Counted from the first letter of the stretch, positions 1-6,879 are shown. The stretch is DNA of 12,668 nucleotides from Nitrospira sp. (GCA_016873575.1 VGWY01000058.1:1-12668); one strand, 5' to 3'. Notes: generated by a model not told the origin, from the sequence alone. Numbers and translations are program-made.

Positions 1-1344
1 AAGGAAATAGCGGGCTACATCAACCATGCAGGTATCCTCATCCATCACCACCAGACCTCCTGAACCCATAATCGAGCCAGCTTTTGTCAGCGAATCGAAA
101 TCTACAGGTATGTCAATCATATCTGCAGGAAGACAACCGCCGGATGGCCCCCCTGTCTGCACTGCCTTAAAAGCCTTGCCTCCGGGCACACCTCCACCGA
201 TATCAAAGATTATTTTCCTGAGTGTAGCCCCCATGGGTACTTCTATCAGCCCGCAGTTTGTTACCTTGCCTGTGAGGGAAAATACTGCAGTTCCCTTACT
301 TTTTTCAGTACCTCTCTGAGCAAACCATTCTGAACCATTGGATATTATTAAAGGAATATTGGCAAAGGTCTTTACATTATTGAGGAGTGTCGGCTTGTTC
401 CATAACCCTTCTTCTGTAGTCCGGGGCCGTGGCATAACTTTGGGCATTCCCCTCTTCCCCTCGATTGACCGTACTAAAGCAGTGGATTCACCGCATACAA
501 AAGCGCCTGCACCCTGAAAGATCTCTAAATCAAAACTGAAATCGCTATCAAGGATATGATTACCCAACAATCCCTCCTGCCTTGCCTGCTCAATAGCAAT
601 CTTCAAGCGATTTACCGCCAAAGGGTATTCTGCCCTCACATAAATAAAACCTTTTTCTGCTCCGATGGCATATGCTGCGATGATTATCCCTTCTATGACT
701 GAATGTGGATTGCCTTCCATGACAGAACGGTCCTGGAATGCCCCGGGGTCACCTTCATCAGCATTGCAGACTACATACTTTATATCTCCATACACATTGC
801 GGCATGATTCCCATTTGCGTCCTGTCGGAAATCCGGCACCGCCGAGACCTCTAAGACCCGCACCCTTTACTTCCGAGATAACTCCTTCAGGCGTCATCTC
901 AGAGATTGCCTTGCGCAATGCCTTATAACCACCAATCTCAAGATAGTCATTGATGTCTTCAGGGTCTATATATCCGCAATGCTTTAATATAGTCCGCTCC
1001 TGTTTGTTGTAGAAAGGTATCTCACGATAGTGCGGGATTGGTTTATCAGTAATCGGGTCACGGTACAATAAGCGCTCAGATGGTTTCCCACCCGTTAAAA
1101 GCGATTGAATGATCTCAGGCATGTCTTCTGTCTTGACCTTTGTATAGAAAATGCCCTCAGGCTCGATTACAATGAGAGGACCCTGCTGGCAGAAACCATG
1201 ACAGCCTGTGCGTTTTACAAGGATGTCTTCTGCATGACCTGAATCTTCTATCTCATCTTTTAAGAGAGAAAAAACCTGTTCAGAACCGCCTGAAACGCAG
1301 CCTGTGCCCTGGCACACGAGAAGAGTATTTCGTTTATTCGACAT
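1..1344 (-). CDS. nuoF: NuoF/HydB-type NAD(P)H-binding flavoprotein subunit (3' end outside window)
   Basis: The frame is open from the ATG at 1344 to the window edge, giving 448 residues of a family usually near 600; the C-terminal iron-sulfur part lies outside. Residues 1-65 are a thioredoxin-like 2Fe-2S domain with C11-x4-C16 and C48-x3-C52, the layout of HydB/HndC-type subunits rather than the short complex I NuoF. The FMN/NADH core follows: a glycine-rich stretch RGLGGAGFPTG (165-175), then NADEGDPGAF (194-203) and GSGG-VMDEDTC (427-439). By family knowledge it oxidises or reduces NAD(P)H through FMN and passes electrons to Fe-S clusters in the cytoplasm. Its start overlaps the end of the NuoE-like gene by 11 bp and has a strong GGAGGAGGAG ribosome site, so the two are translationally coupled. 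The partner here seems to be the FMN/ferredoxin proteins encoded upstream, not a visible hydrogenase, although a hydrogenase subunit could lie past the edge. Confidence 0.93.
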   Translation of the reverse strand, partial: MSNKRNTLLVCQGTGCVSGGSEQVFSLLKDEIEDSGHAEDILVKRTGCHGFCQQGPLIVIEPEGIFYTKVKTEDMPEIIQSLLTGGKPSERLLYRDPITDKPIPHYREIPFYNKQERTILKHCGYIDPEDINDYLEIGGYKALRKAISEMTPEGVISEVKGAGLRGLGGAGFPTGRKWESCRNVYGDIKYVVCNADEGDPGAFQDRSVMEGNPHSVIEGIIIAAYAIGAEKGFIYVRAEYPLAVNRLKIAIEQARQEGLLGNHILDSDFSFDLEIFQGAGAFVCGESTALVRSIEGKRGMPKVMPRPRTTEEGLWNKPTLLNNVKTFANIPLIISNGSEWFAQRGTEKSKGTAVFSLTGKVTNCGLIEVPMGATLRKIIFDIGGGVPGGKAFKAVQTGGPSGGCLPADMIDIPVDFDSLTKAGSIMGSGGLVVMDEDTCMVDVARYFL

Positions 1345-1807
1345 CCTCTCCTCCTCCTTCCTTCACAAGAAAAAGTCCCTTAGCCTTTTCCGGGGTCATA
1401 TCACCTGAAACTTCCCTGTTTATCCTTATACAGGGCGCAAGGGCACAACAGCCGATACAGGCTACAGTTTCGAGGGTGTACTCGAGGTCATCCGAAGTCT
1501 CACCTTCTTTTAGGTCTATAGTCTTCACAACTGTACTCAGGATTTGAGGTGCACCCCGGATATGACAGGCCGTGCCCCTGCAGACTGCAACCCGTTTTCT
1601 GCCCAAAGGCAACAGTCTGAACTGCGCATAAAATGATGCGACTGAATACACATGGCTTTCAGGAACACCAACGAATTTTGCAATGTCAAGCATCGCCTTT
1701 TCAGGCAGATAACCAAGATTATCCTGAACCTCCTGCAGAATCGGGACTAATTCGTTTCTTTCACCCTTAAAAGATGCCAGAATCTGTTCTAAAAGCTCAT
1801 CTTCCAT
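1334..1807 (-). CDS. nuoE: NuoE/HydA-type 2Fe-2S (thioredoxin-like) subunit
   Basis: This 157-residue protein has the usual length of NuoE-type subunits. An N-terminal helical part (1-65, with the family phrase LGYLPEKAM and VYSVASFYAQF) precedes a thioredoxin-like ferredoxin fold. The 2Fe-2S ligands are C76-x4-C81 and C117-x3-C121; C120 and C126 are additional cysteines close by. The known role is to accept electrons from the NuoF flavin in the NADH-oxidising module of complex I, NAD-reducing hydrogenases and formate dehydrogenases. Its stop overlaps the start of the NuoF-like gene. A GAGGT ribosome site lies 9-10 nt before the ATG. A hairpin-rich 115-bp gap separates it from the ferredoxin gene upstream; the gene order suggests one operon but the hairpins could lower read-through. 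Confidence 0.93.
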   Translation of the reverse strand: MEDELLEQILASFKGERNELVPILQEVQDNLGYLPEKAMLDIAKFVGVPESHVYSVASFYAQFRLLPLGRKRVAVCRGTACHIRGAPQILSTVVKTIDLKEGETSDDLEYTLETVACIGCCALAPCIRINREVSGDMTPEKAKGLFLVKEGGGEDVE

Positions 1808-1826
1808 TACCCGTGACCTCTAACCC

Positions 1827-1899
1827 CTCACCCTACCCTCTCCCGCAAGGGGAGAGGGAAATTTCCCTCCCTTGATGGGAGGGATTAAGGGAGGGTGAG
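1827..1899. repeat. Nested palindromic intergenic repeat
   Basis: An outer inverted repeat CTCACCCT (1827-1834) / AGGGTGAG (1892-1899) encloses two compact hairpins: CCCTCTCCC (1836-1844) with GGGAGAGGG (1850-1858), and TCCCTCCC (1864-1871) with GGGAGGGA (1877-1884), each with a 5-nt loop. The whole can form a three-way cruciform or RNA clover. It sits between the ferredoxin and NuoE-like genes. There is no U tract, so it is more like a dispersed REP/MITE-type element, possibly acting as an mRNA stabiliser or weak terminator, than a standard terminator. Confidence 0.75.
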
Positions 1900-1922
1900 C
1901 TAACTGCTCATTAATGATGTGT

Positions 1923-2144
1923 TTACTTTTTACCAAAATCCTCCCGCATCCATACCCGTTTCCTTCTCAGGTTTTTATCAAAGCTCAAGATAGAACACAT
2001 TGCACGGCAGATCCCACACCTGTTGCATTTATTGGTATCAGCATACACATTGTTATCCTTTTCGGATATGCTTATTGCTCCTGCAGGACAGCTGACCATG
2101 CAGAACGGTGATGCACAGAATTTATAGCAAATCAAATTAAGCAT
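1923..2144 (-). CDS. Small 2x[4Fe-4S] ferredoxin-like protein
   Basis: A 73-residue protein with two cysteine quartets. The second, C40-x2-C43-x2-C46-x3-C50, is a standard 4Fe-4S ligand set apart from lacking the usual proline. The first, C6-x3-C10-x4-C15-x3-C19 followed by proline, is unusual in spacing, so one cluster may have altered properties. The C-terminal tail (57-73) is basic. The ATG has a clear AAGGAGGAGG ribosome site 5 nt upstream. It lies between FMN paralog B and the NuoE/NuoF pair, so it is the obvious candidate electron carrier between the NAD(P)H-oxidising flavoprotein and the FMN protein. Archaeal-type glutamate synthase FMN proteins often carry such ferredoxin domains in the same chain; here it is a separate gene. 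The partner assignment is inferred from gene order. Confidence 0.85.
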   Translation of the reverse strand: MLNLICYKFCASPFCMVSCPAGAISISEKDNNVYADTNKCNRCGICRAMCSILSFDKNLRRKRVWMREDFGKK

Positions 2145-2205
2145 TATTCCCTCCTCCTTAAACTGATTACAGGGATTTTTTTATCGTTGTAATCATTTTC
2201 TATTT

Positions 2206-3774
2206 TTATCCCAAGATATTTTCAGCTTCTTTCATGTCTACATCCATGAGATATGGAATACCGGAGACCTCTGTTGCTTCTCTGGTAAGGGACATAATAT
2301 CGTCCCTGTCTATGTACTTTAAAGCAAATTTACGGGTGCCTGCCATGAGCTGTCTCAATCCTACTGCGAGCCTGTCATAATAGGTATAAATACCTATTGC
2401 TGCTGGAGGTATCTTTTTGAAATCCTTTCCGAATTTTTCCTTGAGCTGTGCAGCACCATTAAAGGTTCTCATAAGGGCTTCTTCATATTCCTTGCCTTTT
2501 CCATAAGCCTCTTCTATAAGTTTGCCCTGTGTTTTTCCGACCATACCTGCGGTGAGGGTTGAACGTCCCATGCAGATTGCTTTCACAAAGGGAGATCCCA
2601 AAGCTATCGCCTTGAAAATGTGATCCTCAAGGACGATACCACCGGCTATTGCGACAGAAGGGACAAATTCACCCTTTTCTTTCAGTCTCTTAAGATATTT
2701 GTAAAGTAAGCACTCAAGATAGACAGTCGGGATTCCCCATTCGTTCATCATGCGCCACGGGCTCATTCCGGTTCCACCGCCAGCACCGTCAACAGTGAGA
2801 AGGTCTATCTTTGCCATTGATGAATACTTCACTGCACGGGCTAAATCTACCGGCCTGTATGCACCTGTTTTAAGTGTCACATACTTGGCACCGATCTTCC
2901 TTACTCTTTCTACCTCTTTCATGAAGGAATCTTCATCAACCATGCCGAGACGTGAATGTCTTTCAAATTCTGCAATGCCTCCGAGTTTATGTGCTTCCTG
3001 GACCGACTTGTTTTCAGGATCAGGAAGAACAATATATCCCCTCTGTTTTAGTTGTAATGCCCTGTCGAGAGTCGGGAGCATAACCTCTCCACCGATGCAT
3101 TTTGCTCCCTGTCCCCATTTGAGCTCGATACCCACAACGCCGAGCTTCTCAACTGCATATTCAGCAACACCGAGGCGGGTGTCCTCTACATTCAACTGGA
3201 CGAGCATCGTTCCATAGCCGTCATACCAGTCCTTGTATGTCTTTACCCTTCTTGTAAGCTCCGGGGAATTGGTGATTTTTCCATTTTTGATCTCTGCCTT
3301 TGGATCCATTCCACAGACATTTTCTCCGCATATAAGGATAGAACCACTGATTGCTGCGCCTATGGCAGTACCTTCCCAGTTGACCCGTGCTATTTCTGTT
3401 GAACCAAGGGCGCCGGTAAAGAACGGAACCCTCATTTTAATTTTTCCCCCATCAGCACCGTTTATTCCTGTCTCTACATTTACTGCAGGGAATGTTGCCT
3501 TGTCAGGGTCAGCCTCAGCACCTACAGCCCCCACACAGGTTCCATGAATGTTGAAATGAGAAAAATCTACCGGGTAATCTTTTTCTGATCCTGAAATAAC
3601 CTTTCCAAATGGTTGAGGGTAAATAATCTCCCTTCCACGAAGGGCAGACCTTCCGACCTCACAGTAACCGGGGCAGCCATCAACACAGTTGACGCACAGT
3701 CCGGACATGGGTGAAGGTGATACCCTTGTTGTTGTTACAGTTGCAGCACTTGCATTCGGCTTGCTAAGACTCAT
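2206..3774 (-). CDS. Glutamate synthase FMN-domain (GltB2-like) protein, paralog B
   Basis: A 522-residue stand-alone version of the FMN-binding central domain of glutamate synthase. Near the N-terminus is a cysteine quartet C27-x2-C30-x3-C34-x3-C38 that could hold a cluster. TIM-barrel landmarks are ELKWGQGAK (217-225), DGAGGGTGMSP (329-339), IAGG (376-379) and ALGSPFVK (391-398). The canonical 3Fe-4S cysteine triplet that follows this point in GltB is absent; only C401 is present. There is no glutamine amidotransferase domain and no GXGXG domain in this protein or elsewhere in the window. It could therefore be a ferredoxin-dependent glutamate synthase component or an FMN enzyme with another substrate. 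The start is set by AAGGAGGAG 5 nt before the ATG. It heads a unit with the ferredoxin, NuoE and NuoF genes and is closely similar to the paralog at 5221-6825. Confidence 0.9.
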   Translation of the reverse strand: MSLSKPNASAATVTTTRVSPSPMSGLCVNCVDGCPGYCEVGRSALRGREIIYPQPFGKVISGSEKDYPVDFSHFNIHGTCVGAVGAEADPDKATFPAVNVETGINGADGGKIKMRVPFFTGALGSTEIARVNWEGTAIGAAISGSILICGENVCGMDPKAEIKNGKITNSPELTRRVKTYKDWYDGYGTMLVQLNVEDTRLGVAEYAVEKLGVVGIELKWGQGAKCIGGEVMLPTLDRALQLKQRGYIVLPDPENKSVQEAHKLGGIAEFERHSRLGMVDEDSFMKEVERVRKIGAKYVTLKTGAYRPVDLARAVKYSSMAKIDLLTVDGAGGGTGMSPWRMMNEWGIPTVYLECLLYKYLKRLKEKGEFVPSVAIAGGIVLEDHIFKAIALGSPFVKAICMGRSTLTAGMVGKTQGKLIEEAYGKGKEYEEALMRTFNGAAQLKEKFGKDFKKIPPAAIGIYTYYDRLAVGLRQLMAGTRKFALKYIDRDDIMSLTREATEVSGIPYLMDVDMKEAENILG

Positions 3775-3790
3775 CTTCTCCTCCTTTTCA

Positions 3791-3814
3791 TTCAGTATTT
3801 ATTACTTTTTCAGG
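3791..3814 (-). repeat. Leader direct repeat, copy near the ribosome site
   Basis: TTCAGTATT (plus strand) begins here and again at 3821, a 30-bp period, with about 17 of 24 positions shared between the two units. In the transcribed (minus) sense each unit carries AATACTGAA. The first lies just upstream of the ribosome site of FMN paralog B. The FMN paralog A leader has a comparable AATACTTA pair (6841-6848 and 6872-6879). Confidence 0.45.
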
Positions 3815-3820
3815 AACGGC

Positions 3821-3844
3821 TTCAGTATTAGTAATATTCACAGG
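3821..3844 (-). repeat. Leader direct repeat, distal copy
   Basis: This is the second unit of the pair starting at 3791, at a 30-bp period. The core TTCAGTATT (3821-3829) and CAGG (3841-3844) match the first unit at the same positions. Function is unknown; it could be a tandem protein site or leftover homology from duplication of the gene and its leader. Confidence 0.45.
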
Positions 3845-3972
3845 CAAAAAAATCCCTTTCCCTTATCACCTCCTTCATTCTTCCAGAGAGACGGAACACT
3901 TCTATTAATGGCGAGTTATTGGAAATTTTTCGGCTTCTGACCTCTATGTCTAATAATAGCTTTGTCATAGTA

Positions 3973-3986
3973 GGCAAACGGTTACC
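3973..3986. promoter_or_regulatory. Putative operator GGCAAACGGTTACC
   Basis: This 14-bp site matches 13 of 14 bases of the site at 8220-8233. The better copy is an inverted repeat GGTAA-N4-TTACC; this one has one mismatch in the left arm. It lies about 4-17 nt downstream of the predicted transcription start of the FMN paralog B operon, a position suited to repression. Candidate binders are the XRE-cupin protein at 6955-8211 and the NrpR-like protein at 4174-5148. The palindrome can also be written GGTA-N6-TACC, close to the known NrpR operator GGAA-N6-TTCC. Confidence 0.6.
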
Positions 3987-3995
3987 TTTTGCTTT

Positions 3996-4024
3996 ACTTT
4001 ACGACATGAATATTAAAATGTCAA
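3996..4024 (-). promoter_or_regulatory. Sigma-70-type promoter of FMN paralog B operon
   Basis: On the minus strand a perfect -35 TTGACA (4024-4019) is followed by 17 nt and a -10-like TAAAGT (4001-3996, 4 of 6 consensus). Transcription would start near 3989 and leave a leader of about 215 nt before the ATG. The layout closely copies the promoter at 8245-8274. Confidence 0.55.
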
Positions 4025-4132
4025 GGGAGATAAATTTATGAATATTTTAGTGAAAATATAGATAAATCAATTAGTTATAGGCAGTGATGATAGTACTCAG
4101 ATGTTTTGAAAAAATAAAAGAAGATTTTCTGC

Positions 4133-4150
4133 TCGGCAAAGACTTGCCGA
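4133..4150 (-). terminator. Hairpin after NrpR-like gene, possible terminator
   Basis: TCGGCAA (4133-4139) and TTGCCGA (4144-4150) form a 7-bp stem with a 4-nt loop, 23 nt past the stop codon at 4174. On the minus strand it is followed, after a short gap, by a T-rich run (about 4122-4105). It separates the NrpR-like unit from the promoter of FMN paralog B. The T run is interrupted, so efficiency is uncertain. Confidence 0.5.
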
Positions 4151-4173
4151 ATTGGTATATTATACTGATTTGA

Positions 4174-5148
4174 TTAAAGAAGCTCCTGAAAAGTTATTAA
4201 TTCAGAAAATTTGTACAGCGTTGACATTGCCTTACTCATCGTGGGAATGCCTGTCTCTTCAAGGGCAGCTATGGGGTTAAGTCCACCAACAATGATCATC
4301 CCTGCTTTGTCAACGTTTACAGGGATCTCGATGAGTGACTGATTGGGATTTCCAATCAGCAAGATACCGCCAATTCCTTTTCCCCTCAGGGTTTCTTGTA
4401 ATTGGACGGCCTTTTCGATACTGACAACCGGTATTTCTCTGAAGCTTGCAAGTATCTTCCCTGAATGATTCCTGACAGCACTGCAGACATCGGTCATCTT
4501 GCTCTTTATAAATATCTCAAGCGGATCAAGTGAGGAACCTTCATAGCCGATCAGCGCGGTGAAGCGTACCGGGTCAGAATTGATCTGGAGCACTCCTCCA
4601 AATTTCGATGTAACCGGTATTCCTGCCTTGAGAAAAATTCCATTTATCGTGACACTGCACACAGTACCGAACCCAACCTGTCCTTCCGGTATCATGATAT
4701 CCTCTATCTTTTCTCCTCCTCTCCTTAAAACAACTCTATCAGACATAACATAGGGAGACGAGAATACAGGTTTCATGGTTTCTATTGCTTCTTTCAGTTT
4801 TTCCTCGGGGAAATAGGAAATATTAAGAATAATACTGCCCTCTTGTGTTTCGAGGTCAAGATTTGTAAGGTACGATAGTGTCTCAATTTTACTAATAATA
4901 AAGCCAACTTTTGCGGACACGAAGGCATAAGAGATTTCTTCTCTTCCTTTCTGTGTAATCATTCTCCCTTCCTTTCCGAATACTTTCGTAAAGCCTCTCT
5001 CATCGAGGATCCTGAGATGGTATCGCACAGTCCTTTCTGTAAGTTCTACACCAAGTATTTTCATCTGTCTTGATATTTCTCGGGCGCCTTGTATCTTGTC
5101 AGGATGTTTATCGAGCACTCTCAAAATTACAAGCATTGTCTTTGTCAT
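4174..5148 (-). CDS. nrpR: NrpR-like transcriptional regulator (winged helix + single NRD/DUF128 domain)
   Basis: A 324-residue protein. Residues 1-72 form a winged helix of the HTH_12 type (ARE-SRQMK, TERTVRYHLRILDERG). Residues ~80-320 match the NrpR domain, with the strongest signature near the C-terminus: GGILLIGNPNQSLIEIPVNV and IVGGLNPIAALEETGIPT. In methanogens NrpR represses nitrogen fixation and assimilation genes and is released by 2-oxoglutarate; the best studied form has two NRD domains, this one has one. 2-Oxoglutarate is also the substrate of glutamate synthase, which fits its place between two GltB-like genes. It starts 73 bp downstream of the FMN paralog A gene, after a 19-bp hairpin, and has its own AAGAAAGGAG ribosome site, so it is probably cotranscribed with that gene at a reduced level. 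Confidence 0.85.
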   Translation of the reverse strand: MTKTMLVILRVLDKHPDKIQGAREISRQMKILGVELTERTVRYHLRILDERGFTKVFGKEGRMITQKGREEISYAFVSAKVGFIISKIETLSYLTNLDLETQEGSIILNISYFPEEKLKEAIETMKPVFSSPYVMSDRVVLRRGGEKIEDIMIPEGQVGFGTVCSVTINGIFLKAGIPVTSKFGGVLQINSDPVRFTALIGYEGSSLDPLEIFIKSKMTDVCSAVRNHSGKILASFREIPVVSIEKAVQLQETLRGKGIGGILLIGNPNQSLIEIPVNVDKAGMIIVGGLNPIAALEETGIPTMSKAMSTLYKFSELITFQELL

Positions 5149-5173
5149 GAAAAATAATCTCCTTTCTTAAGTT

Positions 5174-5214
5174 TTTGAAAGCGGGGATACAACTCTTGTA
5201 TCCCCGCTTTCAAA
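5174..5214 (-). terminator. Perfect 19-bp hairpin between FMN paralog A and NrpR-like gene
   Basis: The arms at 5174-5192 and 5196-5214 are perfect complements over 19 bp with a 3-nt loop (CTC). It starts 6 nt after the stop codon of FMN paralog A. There is no U tract on either strand, so it may be a partial terminator, an mRNA-stabilising structure or a processing site that sets the amount of regulator made relative to enzyme. Confidence 0.7.
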
Positions 5215-5220
5215 GGAATG

Positions 5221-6825
5221 TTAACTGGCAAAAACCTCCTCAGTCTCTTCCGCACCAAAAAGAATCCTGTCAGCTTCTTCCATATCAGACTCCATAACAT
5301 AAGGTATCCCTGTAACCTCTGATGCCTCTCTTGTTAATGATACAAGGTCAGATCTGTCAAGGTATTGAATTGCAAACTTCCTTGCACCAGCCATAAACTG
5401 CTGGAGGCCGAGCATGAGCCTGTCACAGAATGTATACATACCTATTGCACCAAAAGGAATTTTCTTAAAGTTTTTGCCATATTTTGACTTTAGTGTTTCA
5501 GCACTTACGAATATTGTCTCTGCCGAATCACCGTATTTCTTTATCTCGGGGGGGAGTTTTTCTTCAGACATCCACCTCTGTATATTCTTTCCGACCATCG
5601 CAGGAATCATCGTTGCACGGCCCATACATACAGCCTTTACAAAGGGAGCACCCAATGCAATTGCCTTAAAGACGTGATCTTCCAGAGAGAATCCCCCGGC
5701 AATAGCAAGGTCAGGGACATATTTGCCCTTTGCCCTTAATTCACTGGCGAATTTGTATGCAAGGGACTCAAGATAGATAGTCGGTATTCCCCATTCATTC
5801 ATCATCCTCCATGGGCTCATTCCTGTTCCCCCACCGGCGCCATCAATAGTAAGCAGATCTATCTCAGCATCTGAGGCAAACTTGATTGCCCTTGCGAGGT
5901 CAGTGATCCTGTAGGCACCTGTCTTCAGGGAAACAAACTTTGCACCTATTTTCCTGAGATACTCTACACTTTTCATGAAATTATCATATTGAACCATGCC
6001 GAGCCTTGAATGTCTTTCAAATTCCTTAAAAGCACCTTCTCTAAAGGCCTTTTGTACAACAGTATCTTCAGGATCTGGCAGAACAACATATCCTCTCCTT
6101 TTTAATTCAAGCGCTCTATCAAGTGTTTTTAGCTTCACTTCACCACCGATATTTTTTGCCCCTTGTCCCCATTTCAGCTCAAGACATTCAACACCAAGTT
6201 TCTCGACTGCATATTCTGGAGAGCCGAGTCTTGCATCCTCAACGTTCTGTTGCAAAACTATAGCCCCATATCCATCGGACCATTCATTAAAGGTCTTTAC
6301 CCTTCTTTCAAGTTCAGGTGAGTTTGTCACTCTGCCGTTGACTATTTCAGCTTTGTGATCCATTCCAACGACATTTTCACCTATAACTACCATAAGTCCT
6401 GAGATAGCACCGCCGATAGCCATTCCTTCCCAGTTATCCCTCGCTATATTTGTTGAACCCAGGGCACCAGTAAAAATAGGTATCCTCAACTTAATTTTGT
6501 GCTTATTGCCGATTTCTACCTCTGTTGATACATTCGTGAACAGTGCCTTATCAGAATCTGCTTCCATTCCGACAGCACCCACACATGTGCCTTGGATATT
6601 AAGATGAGAGTAATCTACAGGATACTGCTTTGTTGCTCCAGCAGTAACCTTACCAAATGGCTGGGGATACAGCACTTCCCTCCCTCGGTAAGAAGACTTC
6701 CCGATCTCACATATTCCCGGACACCCATCAAGACATACTGAACAGATGCCTGAATTTGGAGCCGGGTCTTGAACCCTGTTCTTTGTACCTGTTGCTGCAC
6801 TTGCATTCGGTCTTCCGTAATTCAT
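5221..6825 (-). CDS. Glutamate synthase FMN-domain (GltB2-like) protein, paralog A
   Basis: A 534-residue paralog of the protein at 2206-3774, alike along its whole length, including the N-terminal cysteine quartet (C28-x2-C31-x3-C35-x3-C39), ELKWGQGAK, DGAGGGTGMSP and the ALGAPFVKAVCMGR region. As in paralog B the GltB 3Fe-4S cysteine triplet, the amidotransferase domain and the GXGXG domain are missing. It differs in an inserted lysine/glutamate-rich segment around residues 415-440 and a 12-residue acidic C-terminal extension. The ATG has TTAAGGAGGGCGG upstream. It precedes the NrpR-like gene in one unit. Two diverged copies held next to each other with separate regulation suggest either different substrates or a heteromeric complex. 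The reaction itself is not shown by the sequence. Confidence 0.9.
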   Translation of the reverse strand: MNYGRPNASAATGTKNRVQDPAPNSGICSVCLDGCPGICEIGKSSYRGREVLYPQPFGKVTAGATKQYPVDYSHLNIQGTCVGAVGMEADSDKALFTNVSTEVEIGNKHKIKLRIPIFTGALGSTNIARDNWEGMAIGGAISGLMVVIGENVVGMDHKAEIVNGRVTNSPELERRVKTFNEWSDGYGAIVLQQNVEDARLGSPEYAVEKLGVECLELKWGQGAKNIGGEVKLKTLDRALELKRRGYVVLPDPEDTVVQKAFREGAFKEFERHSRLGMVQYDNFMKSVEYLRKIGAKFVSLKTGAYRITDLARAIKFASDAEIDLLTIDGAGGGTGMSPWRMMNEWGIPTIYLESLAYKFASELRAKGKYVPDLAIAGGFSLEDHVFKAIALGAPFVKAVCMGRATMIPAMVGKNIQRWMSEEKLPPEIKKYGDSAETIFVSAETLKSKYGKNFKKIPFGAIGMYTFCDRLMLGLQQFMAGARKFAIQYLDRSDLVSLTREASEVTGIPYVMESDMEEADRILFGAEETEEVFAS

Positions 6826-6840
6826 TCCGCCCTCCTTAAT

Positions 6841-6879
6841 TAAGTATTATTTAATAATATGCTCAAAAAAATAAGTATT
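6841..6879 (-). promoter_or_regulatory. AT-rich leader with paired AATACTTA motifs and a small palindrome
   Basis: TAAGTATT occurs at 6841-6848 and 6872-6879, 31 bp apart, just before the ribosome site of FMN paralog A. Between them lies TATTATT-T-AATAATA (6845-6859). The arrangement resembles the paired repeats in the paralog B leader. I could not assign a convincing -35/-10 pair for this gene; the GGTAA-N4-TTACC site is not present here. Confidence 0.35.

Noticed and set aside
26..928. Plus-strand frames at 26-319 and 665-928
   Set aside because: They are antisense to the NuoF/HydB frame, which reads without interruption with all expected motifs.
1914..2111. Plus-strand 65-codon frame
   Set aside because: It is antisense to the ferredoxin gene, whose eight cluster cysteines are decisive.
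2164..2195. 8-bp inverted repeat TGATTACA/TGTAATCA with a 16-nt loop between FMN paralog B and the ferredoxin
   Set aside because: The stem is short, the loop is long and there is no T tract, so I do not call it a terminator.
2750..3547. Plus-strand open frames opposite FMN paralog B, and similar ones at 4559-4753, 5414-5677 and 5996-6358
   Set aside because: They lie fully antisense to clearly conserved coding frames, have no family resemblance and are low-complexity shadows.
3880..3896. TTCC-N8-GGAA in the paralog B leader as an NrpR operator
   Set aside because: The half-sites are in the wrong order and spacing for the known GGAA-N6-TTCC operator.
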